NCBI GenBank assembly: GCA_030639305.1
Contig: DAOWCY010000263.1
Coordinates: 1-8,486 of the forward strand
DNA from: JAGLQA01 sp023135565
GTDB taxonomy: Bacteria; Acidobacteriota; Aminicenantia; UBA2199
Direction: 5' to 3'
DNA: 8,486 nt
The translations under genes were made by a program, and so were the position numbers. The notes under the pieces are model-generated. The model saw only the letters and a program-made list of their open reading frames with translations. It was not told where the DNA came from and made no database searches. This document shows, piece by piece, positions 1 to 6,600 of the stretch (within the stretch, counting starts at the first letter, position 1; each line of letters begins with the position of its first letter).

Positions 1-46
1 CCTTTAATATTCGGCATCCCAAAAACTTTTTTAAATTTCACCAATC

Positions 47-65
47 GCGGGCTTTTCCCGCTTTT
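47..65 (+). terminator. weak hairpin-plus-T's, possible terminator of an upstream gene
   Basis: GCGGG (47-51) and CCCGC (57-61) form a perfect 5-bp GC stem with a CTTTT loop, followed at once by TTTT and then C's. This is the layout of a short intrinsic terminator on the plus strand, which would end a gene lying left of the window. The stem is short and the T tract is broken by C's, so efficiency is doubtful. Confidence 0.35.
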
Positions 66-150
66 CCCCAACAATCCGGATAAATACAAAAAAACTTCTC
101 TTTGAAATTCTATTTTCCTAGAACTTTTAGAATCTGTCAAGATACAATTT

Positions 151-332
151 TGTTACCTGTTCGCTTTTTGTTCCGGCATAGCGAAACCGCCTATAATAAA
201 TCATTTTTAAACATTTTATTTTTCACCGGTTTCCTTATTTCTAAGGTTTTCCGGGTTTAGTTTAAGCTCAATTTTTCCCGTTATATAGGCGCTTTTAAAT
301 AAATTGATCTCTGCTTCTTTAGACAGGTAACA
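151..332. repeat. 10-base inverted repeat pair in the upstream region
   Basis: TGTTACCTGT at 151-160 is exactly complementary to ACAGGTAACA at 323-332, with arms 162 bases apart. Neither arm extends further. The length is only modestly above what chance would give in about 500 bases, so it may be coincidental. It could otherwise be paired regulator sites or a long-range RNA stem. Confidence 0.3.
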
Positions 333-399
333 TTTTTAATGGTTTTGGTCTAAATCATAAGAAACAAGCAGAAAAAAAATTCAAAATGAATTACCGCCT

Positions 400-471
400 A
401 TGTTAAAAAAAATGAAAGCCCCTGAAGAGTGGCTTCCAGACTGGATGTTGGAGGCAGCAAAAAAAAAATAG
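400..471 (+). CDS. possible 23-residue small ORF upstream of the efflux cluster
   Basis: An ATG at 400 (second in-frame ATG at 412) opens a 23-codon frame ending in TAG at 469-471. Its core reads PEEWLPDWMLEAA, followed by three lysines. The stretch is noticeably less AT-rich than its surroundings and the peptide composition, with two Trp and acidic residues, looks more protein-like than random. However, no Shine-Dalgarno sequence precedes either ATG and I recognise no family. The frame contains the palindrome TCCAGACTGGA (435-445). Alternatives are the degraded 3' end of a lost gene, a leader peptide, or chance. It lies just before the promoter at 493-522 and so is probably not on the main efflux transcript. 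Confidence 0.2.
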   Translation: MLKKMKAPEEWLPDWMLEAAKKK

Positions 472-492
472 GGTGATACCGGCAATTTTAGG

Positions 493-522
493 TTGCGAAC
501 ATCTCCATTCTCGTGGTATAAT
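493..522 (+). promoter_or_regulatory. extended -10 sigma70-type promoter for the efflux cluster
   Basis: A -35-like TTGCGA (493-498; 4 of 6 consensus) is followed by an 18-base spacer and a perfect TATAAT (517-522). A TG at 514-515 gives the extended -10 form TGGTATAAT. It is the best plus-strand promoter in the window. The predicted transcription start, about 528-531, coincides with the only upstream start codon of the following ORF (TTG at 528). That conflicts with normal leadered translation of that ORF. No operator for a metal sensor such as MerR or CusR is evident. Confidence 0.6.
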
Positions 523-527
523 GTATT

Positions 528-830
528 TTGACTAAAAGAAAATATTATAGACTATTACTTATAGGCATATGCGCAGTGCTGGTGCTATTCCTGCTTTCTT
601 ATAAATACCTGCATGTAGAAGAAAACCTCGAAGTAGACGACTCATGCCCCATCTGTACCTTTGAAAAAACAGCCCGCCTCTTCTATGCCGTGAGCTGCGC
701 ACTGCTCTACTGGATCAGCCTCTATATGATATTTTCAAAAATATACAGCCGGGAAAATCAACACGAATCTCCTGGAATTCGTCATATATTAGGGCAGAGA
801 GCGCCTCCTTTTACCTGGCAAAAACACTAA
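528..830 (+). CDS. small two-TM membrane protein with a CPIC motif
   Basis: This 100-residue protein has a basic N-terminus and a first hydrophobic helix at about residues 9-24. An acidic loop (about 25-50) carries C40-P-I-C43, and a second hydrophobic helix follows at about 52-70. The polar tail ends with an RAPP motif near residue 91. The positive-inside rule places the CPIC loop in the periplasm. I do not recognise a named family; small CxxC membrane proteins do sit beside heavy-metal RND operons. A thiol or metal-binding accessory role for the downstream pump is inference. The start is uncertain: TTG at 528 has no ribosome binding site and overlaps the predicted transcription start. The next in-frame option, GTG at 576, would cut into TM1. 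It is separated by 106 bases and a hairpin from the outer-membrane-factor gene, and probably belongs to the same operon. Confidence 0.6.
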   Translation: MTKRKYYRLLLIGICAVLVLFLLSYKYLHVEENLEVDDSCPICTFEKTARLFYAVSCALLYWISLYMIFSKIYSRENQHESPGIRHILGQRAPPFTWQKH

Positions 831-843
831 CAATACGGTAAAA

Positions 844-876
844 ACATTATTATTTGGCCCGCGCCGGTAATAATGT
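844..876 (+). repeat. 9-bp inverted repeat (hairpin) between the small membrane gene and the outer-membrane-factor gene
   Basis: ACATTATTA (844-852) is perfectly complementary to TAATAATGT (868-876). The 15-base GC-rich loop can itself pair GGC (856-858) with GCC (863-865). The sequence after it is AACCTTTTAA, not a clean T tract, so a full terminator is unlikely. It could attenuate transcription, stabilise mRNA ends after processing, or bind a dimeric regulator. It sits 60 bases before the start codon of the next gene. Confidence 0.5.
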
Positions 877-926
877 AACCTTTTAATTCCAACCACAATA
901 TTTTCTATTTACTATTAATGTATGCC

Positions 927-932
927 AGGAGG
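927..932 (+). promoter_or_regulatory. ribosome binding site fixing the outer-membrane-factor start at 937
   Basis: AGGAGG at 927-932 lies 4 bases before ATG 937. The in-frame ATG at 922 is upstream of this Shine-Dalgarno and has none of its own. Starting at 937 also gives a signal peptide beginning MKLKF rather than one preceded by five extra residues. Confidence 0.8.
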
Positions 933-936
933 CGCC

Positions 937-2184
937 ATGAAATTAAAATTTTTAGTACTCGCTGTATTAATAATATCTGCCCCGGTCTCAGCCGGGAACG
1001 GGGAGATACTCACCTTAGACCGATGCACGGGCATTGCGCTTAAGAACAATCCCCTGATACAATCCTATAACCACCAATACCGGGCCGCAATAGCCCGCAC
1101 CCGGCAGGCAAAAGCAATCCCCGACCCGGAAATCAGTTTAGACTTCGACTTGCAGCCCAAGCTTTTCGATTTCCCCGGAGCCGGAGAATCCTATGTGGGA
1201 GTAAGCCAGTTGATCGAATTCCCGGGGCGGAGATACCTGCGCGGAAAAATCGCCGGGAAAGAAGCCGACGAATTTTTCTGCGATTTCCAATCGGCCCGGC
1301 TGGACCTGCTCTACCGGGTAAAAAAAGCTTTCTATGAACTGCTGCTGACAAAAGAAGAGAAGCAGTACGCGGCAGAAAACTTAACCCACGCTAAAGATTT
1401 TTTGAACAAAGCGCGGGAAAAATACGAATCGGGCGATGTATCCAAATTAGAAGTGCTGCGGGCCCGGGTGGAAGCGGCCCGGGCGGAAAACCGAAAAAAA
1501 ATCACCCTGACCAAAATCAAACTGGCCAAATCGAGCTTGAACTTCGTCCTGGCCAGGGAAAAGCACCGGCCTATCGAGATCAGGGGGTCATTAAAAAGAC
1601 CTTTCCCGGCATTGGACTTAGAAAAACTAACCGCCCGGGCTTTACAGGAAAGAGCGGAAATAAAAAAAGTGAATTTCGCTTTGCAAAAGGAAAAACTAAA
1701 CAGGACACAAGCTTATTTGAGTTACCTGCCCGATTTTTCCCTGGGTTTAAGCCGGCACAGGATTACCGCTGAACCTACCACCTGGGACGTCACCCTCTCA
1801 TTCCAGGTGCCCCTTCTTTTCTGGCAGAAGGAAAGGGGCGAAATTGCCGAAGCCAGGGCCAACGTCGCATCTCAAAAAGCGGGATTAAAATATATCGGCC
1901 TTGCTATCGCCTTAGAAGTAGAGAATGCGTTTCATAACGCCGTCTCTTTCCGCAGCCAGATCGAATTTCTCGAAAAGGAAGTGCTGCATGAAGCTGAGGA
2001 GGTCTACCGCATGTCCTCCATCAGCTACAAAGAGGGTAAAATCGGCAGTATCGAATTAATTACTTCGAGAAAAACGCTGCTGGAGATCAAACAATCTTAT
2101 GCCGAAACTTTACTGAACTACCGGCTGGCCCTGGCCGAACTTGAAAAATCCGTCGGAGCCCCGGTAGAAGGAGAAAAAAAATGA
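937..2184 (+). CDS. outer-membrane efflux factor, TolC/CusC-CzcC type
   Basis: This gene encodes the outer-membrane channel and periplasmic tunnel of a tripartite RND pump. The 415-residue product starts with a signal peptide (hydrophobic core about 4-16, likely cleavage after VSA at residue 19). There is no lipobox cysteine, unlike E. coli CusC. Typical outer-membrane-factor features follow. They include an N-terminal ALKNNPLIQ segment, the IPDPEIS stretch, a QLIEFPGRR segment before the first long helix, and two tandem halves of long charged coiled-coil helices (about 100-210 and 250-400). The second half has the FQVPLLFWQK segment expected at the second beta-hairpin. Length matches the family. 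The gene ends in ATGA, overlapping the adaptor start, so the two are translationally coupled. Family assignment is firm; the substrate cannot be read from this subunit. Confidence 0.92.
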   Translation: MKLKFLVLAVLIISAPVSAGNGEILTLDRCTGIALKNNPLIQSYNHQYRAAIARTRQAKAIPDPEISLDFDLQPKLFDFPGAGESYVGVSQLIEFPGRRYLRGKIAGKEADEFFCDFQSARLDLLYRVKKAFYELLLTKEEKQYAAENLTHAKDFLNKAREKYESGDVSKLEVLRARVEAARAENRKKITLTKIKLAKSSLNFVLAREKHRPIEIRGSLKRPFPALDLEKLTARALQERAEIKKVNFALQKEKLNRTQAYLSYLPDFSLGLSRHRITAEPTTWDVTLSFQVPLLFWQKERGEIAEARANVASQKAGLKYIGLAIALEVENAFHNAVSFRSQIEFLEKEVLHEAEEVYRMSSISYKEGKIGSIELITSRKTLLEIKQSYAETLLNYRLALAELEKSVGAPVEGEKK

Positions 2185-3455
2185 TTAAGAAGTCAATTAT
2201 TATAATACTTACCGGTCTGCTGGGACTGTTTTTTTGCTGCTGCGATAACAGTACCCACTCACAATCCCAAACCGCCGGTGAAAAGGACAGCGTGAAAAAA
2301 AATATCCCCGGCCAGGGGAAAAGCGAGCCCGGCAGAGGGGCAGGCCGCCGCGGCCGGGAAAGAAAACGGTCGGGTGTCCCGGCAGAGGAGCAGGTTGTCC
2401 ATTTATCCGTGGAAAACGGGAAACAGATCGATATTAAAACAGCAGTGGTGAAGCCGGGGATGGTAAAATCTACGCTAAAAGCCATGGGCAAGGTGTTGGC
2501 GCCCAATAACCGGACGGCGATTGTCGGTTTTTCCTGTTCCGCCCGCATCGAAAAGCTCCATACAGAGGTAGGCAGTTGGGTAAAAGCAGGCCAACCGCTG
2601 CTTACTTTACAATGTACCGAAGTAGGCGGCTCCCAGTCCGATTTTGTCAAAGCCCTGACCGATCATGAACTGGCCCGGTTGGATTTCCAGCGTGAGGAGC
2701 GCCTTTTCAAAAAGGACATCGGCGCTGAAAAGGAGTTGTTGGAGGCCAAAGGTAGGTTCCATATCGCCACTGCAAATCTAAAGGCAGCGAAAGAAAAACT
2801 GGCGGTTCTCGGTCTTTCCAAAACGCAGATCGCAGAGATAGCAAAAACCAAAAACGTCAGCCCCACAGTAACGGTGAATGCGCCTATTACCGGGTGGGTG
2901 ACGCGGAATAGCGCCGTATTGGGAGCAATGATCGATTCAGCCACCGAGATCATGACGGTTATGGATTTAACCGATCTCTGGATCGACGCCGGGATTTACG
3001 AGAAAGACCTGTCGAAGGTGCGATTGGGCCAGGAAGTGGAAATCTCGGTGCCGGCTTACCCGGACAAGAAATTTTTCGGCAAAATTCATTATATCGGCGC
3101 CGTGGTTAACTCCGACACCCGCACTATCACAGTAAGGACAAAAGTAAACAACCGGGATTTGAAATTGAAACCGGGCATGTTTGCCGGCATCGACATATTG
3201 ACCGGCAGCAGGCAGGATGCGCTGATTGTGCCCAAACAGGCAGTGCTGGACGACGGCAGCAGGAAAATCATATTTGTTCTCGATGTTGATGAGGAAGATC
3301 ATTTTATCTGCCGGGTGGTCGAAGTGGGCGCTGTGTACAACGGCGATATCGAGATCGTAAAAGGGCTTAAGAGCGGCGAGATCGTCGTCATCGAAGGCAA
3401 TTTCCAGTTGAAGTCCAGGCTCTATGCGGAAGACATCGCTGCCCACACCCACTAA
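2181..3455 (+). CDS. periplasmic adaptor (membrane fusion protein), CusB/CzcB type
   Basis: This 424-residue adaptor links the RND permease to the outer-membrane channel. AAGGAG at 2168-2173 is its ribosome binding site, inside the preceding gene. Residues 4-18 form a hydrophobic export segment followed by C19-C20-C21. This suggests a lipoprotein, although LFFC is not a canonical lipobox. A flexible linker follows (about 22-68), unusually basic at 47-63 with eight Lys/Arg. The conserved part shows a biotinyl-lipoyl half-motif (VGSWVKAGQPLLTL, about 130-143), a helical hairpin (about 150-220) and the returning lipoyl strand (VNAPITGWV, about 232-240). The beta-barrel region holds DLWIDAGIYEKDL (about 266-278) and the LKPGMFAGIDI motif (about 329-339). 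A membrane-proximal domain to residue 424 completes it. The order is typical of heavy-metal adaptors. No fused metal chaperone or CusB-like N-terminal Met site is evident. Confidence 0.9.
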   Translation: MIKKSIIIILTGLLGLFFCCCDNSTHSQSQTAGEKDSVKKNIPGQGKSEPGRGAGRRGRERKRSGVPAEEQVVHLSVENGKQIDIKTAVVKPGMVKSTLKAMGKVLAPNNRTAIVGFSCSARIEKLHTEVGSWVKAGQPLLTLQCTEVGGSQSDFVKALTDHELARLDFQREERLFKKDIGAEKELLEAKGRFHIATANLKAAKEKLAVLGLSKTQIAEIAKTKNVSPTVTVNAPITGWVTRNSAVLGAMIDSATEIMTVMDLTDLWIDAGIYEKDLSKVRLGQEVEISVPAYPDKKFFGKIHYIGAVVNSDTRTITVRTKVNNRDLKLKPGMFAGIDILTGSRQDALIVPKQAVLDDGSRKIIFVLDVDEEDHFICRVVEVGAVYNGDIEIVKGLKSGEIVVIEGNFQLKSRLYAEDIAAHTH

Positions 3456-3461
3456 AAGCAC

Positions 3462-3560
3462 ATGATAGAATTTCTGACCCGCATTTCTTACCAGGAGCCG
3501 GATAAGCATTTATCAACCAGGATAAATCGTGTAACACGTGAATCGAAGTGGTCGGTTTAA
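3462..3560 (+). other. possible 32-codon ORF or gene relic in the adaptor-permease gap
   Basis: An ATG at 3462, seven bases after the adaptor stop codon, opens 32 codons ending at TAA 3558-3560. The first ten residues, MIEFLTRISY, resemble the usual beginning of RND permeases (MIE-hydrophobic-R-S). The remainder shows no transmembrane segment. There is no good ribosome binding site. It may be chance, or the remnant of an earlier permease start displaced by the sequence that now fills the gap. The frame ends just before the hairpin cassette at 3577. Confidence 0.2.
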
Positions 3561-3576
3561 TAAAAGTTTTGGGAGT

Positions 3577-3614
3577 CCAGAACCCTTTTTCAAAAGGGTT
3601 TTGGCCGCCGGAGG
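3577..3614 (+). repeat. strong intergenic hairpin followed by a GGCCGCCGGAGGC segment
   Basis: CCAGAACCCTTTT (3577-3589) pairs with AAAAGGGTTTTGG (3592-3604) through 13 bp, including one G-T wobble, across a TC apex. GCC (3604-3608 area) and GGC (3612-3614) can form a second short hairpin in the segment that follows. There is no T tract after the stem on either strand, so it is not a standard terminator. It lies between two genes of one efflux set. It could stabilise or process mRNA to set the adaptor:permease ratio, or be a copy of a dispersed intergenic repeat. I recall similar-looking hairpins joined to GGCCGCCGGAGGC in other bacterial intergenic regions, but cannot verify that here. Confidence 0.6.
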
Positions 3615-3672
3615 CAAAATGTTGTGAGAAATCCGGGCTAAACTCGCAGTGCGAAACAAATAGGAGTAATAC

Positions 3673-6600
3673 ATGATAAACAAAGTAATTGATTTTTCAT
3701 TAAAAAATAGACTGTTAATTATATTGATCGCTGTTTTTATATCGGTGATAGGCGTTTTGGTCTACCAACAAATGCCTAAAGATATCTACCCGGACCTCAA
3801 TGCGCCCATCGTTAATATCATCACCGGCAACGAAGGCATGGCCGCCGAAGATATCGAACGGCTGATTACCTTCCCCTTAGAGAGCCTGTTAAACGGCTCT
3901 CCTCATGTTATCCGGGTGCGTTCCGAATCCACCACCGGCGAATCGGTGATTACCGTGGAATTCGACTGGGGCACGGATATCTATTTAGCCCGGCAAATCG
4001 TTACCGGCAAGTTAGATATCCTGGCCGGGGAACTGCCGGCAGGCACTTCCAGACCTACTTTAGGCCCGGTTTCTTCGCGCATGGGGGAGATTTTCGAGTT
4101 TGCCGTCAGCGGCAAGGACGTTTCAGCCTTAGACCTGCGCACCATCTCCGATTGGCAAATCCGCTACCGCCTCTTAGGCGTGGAAGGAGTTTCTTTCGTC
4201 ATTAATTTAGGCGGCTTCGTGCGCCAGTACCAGGTTTTTTTGAAACCCGACATGATGAAACATTACGACATCGCCATCCCCGACGTGAAAGATGCCATCG
4301 AAGGCAGCAACCGCAACTTTTCCGGCGGTTTGATCCTCAAAAAAAGCCAGGAAATGCTGATCAAGGGCCTGGGCAAAATCGAAACTACGGAACACATCGA
4401 AAATACAGTAATTACTTCGCGAAATAATATCCCTGTTTTCGTAAAAGATGTGGCCGACGTCGAAGTAGGCGGCAAGTTCAGGAGAGGAGACGCCGGTTAT
4501 AACGGCAGGGAGGCGGTTTCCGTAGTTGTGCAGAAACAGTACGGCGGCAATACTTTAAAAACCATCGCTAAGGTCAAAGAGTTCCTGGGCAGTGTCGAAA
4601 AAGACCTGCCGGAAAACGTGGAGATTTCTCCCTATTACGACCAATCGGAACTGATCGAGAGCGCCGTCGGTCACGTGGAAATCTCCATGCTGCAAGGCGG
4701 TATCCTGGTGATATTGATTATTTTCTTGTTCCTAACCAACCTCCGGGCGTCGCTTATCGCCTCTTTAACTATACCCATCTCTATTTTCGTATCTCTAATT
4801 ATCATGCACCTTTTCGGTGTAGCCTTAACTGTCATGGCCTTAGGAGGACTGGCTATCGGCATCGGCAAAATGGCAAACGGTTCGGTAATTATGGTGGAGA
4901 ACATTTTTCGCCATATGAGCAGCGCGGACAAAAACAGCACCGCCCTACAAACCACCGGGAAAGGCGCCAAAGAGATCGGTACGTTTCTTTTTTCGGCTAA
5001 CCTGATTATTATTTTCGTGTTCCTGCCCCTGCTGACCTTAGAAGGTATCGGCGGACGCATGTTCCGTCCCACGGCTTTTGCCGTAGCAGCAGCGCTTTTC
5101 GGCTCTTTAATCATAAATATCACCCTCAAACCGGTGCTCATGTCTCTTTTCTTTAAGCGGGGTGTGCCCAACCGTACCAATTCCCGGCACAACCGCCTGA
5201 CGGAATCACTCACCGCTCTCTATAAAAAACTCCTAAATAAAGCCTTTACCCATAAAAAAACCATTTTTACCGTTTCTCTAGTGTTGATGCTGATTGCCCT
5301 TATTTGTTTAATGTTCTTAGGCAGGGAGTTCGTCCCGGCCATGGATGAAGGCTCAGTTATCGTTTCCACGGTGATGCTGCCGGAAACCTCCCTGCAAGAA
5401 TCGGTCAGGATCGGTAAGAAGATCGCCGCCGCGCTGCGCTCTTTTCCCGAAGTGGACTCCGTGTGCCGTACTACCGGCATGGCCGATGCTTCGGAGCACG
5501 TGCACCCGGTTAACCACAGCCATTATATAATCGACCTTAAACCTAAAGAAGAACGCCGGCGCGGACTGCCGGAGTTGACAACAGCCATGCGTAAAAAATT
5601 AGACAAATTCCCCGGCATCGTCTATATTTTCGAGCAGCCCATATCCAACAAGCTGGCCGAAATGTTGACCGGCGCGGAAGGACAGATTTCTATCAAATTG
5701 TTCGGCAAAAACTTAGCGACGCTGAGCGAAAAGATCGAGGAAATCCGCGCTTGTGTGGCCGGGATCGACGGCGTAGCAGACCTGCAAGTCGAGCAGACCG
5801 CCGGTATCCCGCGGCTGCTGGTCAGGTTGAAACGGGGCGAACTGGCCCGTTTCGGTATCCGCGTGGAAGACGTTGCCGACATGATCGAAATCGCTTTGAA
5901 CGGCATAGACGTCACCAATGTTTATGAAGAAGACAAAGTCACCGCCGTGCACCTGCGCCTCTCCGAAAAGTACCGCAAAGATGAAGAAAACGTTAAAAAC
6001 CTCCTGATCGATACCCCCGGAGGTCAGCGCATCCCCCTTTCCCAACTGGCCGAAATCTCCAAAAGCAAAGGCCCACAGACCATTTTCCGGGAAAACCTGA
6101 TGCGCCGCAAAATCATCGTATGCAATGTAGTAGGCCGGGACATCGGCAGTTTCGTTGAGGAAGCGCAGGAAAAAATCGCCGCCCGTGTTTCTCTTCCCGC
6201 CGGTTATTTTGCTACTTTCGGCGGCCAGTTCGAGAGCCAGCAGCGTTCGTTGAAGCAGCTCACACTTATGATGCTTATCGTCGGCGTGATTGTTTTTGTA
6301 GTTCTTTTCAGTTCTTTAGGATCGATCCGGCAATCTTTTTTGATTTTGTCGAATATTCCCCTCACCTTTTCCGGCGGCATTATAGCTCTTCTCCTATTCG
6401 GTCAGACCCTCAATGTCTCTTCACTTATCGGTTTGATTGCGCTTTTCGGCATCGCCCTGCAGAACGGCATTATTTTAGTAGGCAAGATCAACACCCTGCG
6501 CAAAGAAGGGCTGGAACTCCACGAAGCCGTATTACAAGGAGCAGCCACGCGCTTCCGCCCCACCTTGATGACCGAGCTCATCCTGATATTAGGAGTTTTG

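Larger units (their letters stand above)
1..399. other. AT-rich intergenic stretch without a recognisable gene
   Basis: No convincing coding region is seen on either strand. The stretch is very A/T-rich, with many T and A runs. It contains a short hairpin followed by T's near the left edge and a 10-base inverted repeat pair (151-160 and 323-332). It also has a 6-bp stem (TTCGCT at 160-165, AGCGAA at 180-185) and the motif ACCGCCTAT twice in direct orientation (186-194, 393-401), with a partial inverted copy at 285-291. A perfect TATAAT occurs at 192-197, but its best -35 (TTGTTC at 168-173, 18-base spacer) is poor. The region probably separates an unseen left-hand gene from the efflux cluster. 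Confidence 0.6.

Noticed and set aside
1..527. CRISPR array, tRNA or known riboswitch in the long upstream region
   Set aside because: No regularly spaced repeats, no cloverleaf with a T-loop motif, and no recognisable riboswitch core were seen. The repeats present are short and irregular.
922..936. Alternative start (ATG 922) for the outer-membrane factor
   Set aside because: It lies upstream of the AGGAGG that serves ATG 937 and has no ribosome binding site of its own.
2087..2650. 187-codon open frame on the minus strand
   Set aside because: It lies antisense to the end of the outer-membrane-factor gene and the adaptor start. It has no ribosome binding site and no recognisable features; the sense frames are conserved families.
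2967..3509. 180-codon minus-strand frame over the adaptor 3' end
   Set aside because: It is an antisense shadow of a well-supported adaptor gene, without start signals.
3577..3604. Hairpin as an intrinsic terminator between adaptor and permease
   Set aside because: No T tract follows on either strand and the sequence after it is GC-rich. The permease gene also lacks an obvious promoter of its own.
4671..5213. 180-codon open frame on the minus strand inside the permease gene
   Set aside because: It is antisense to the TM2-6 region. Its basic, Met/Ile/Arg-rich composition is what the complement of hydrophobic membrane codons gives.
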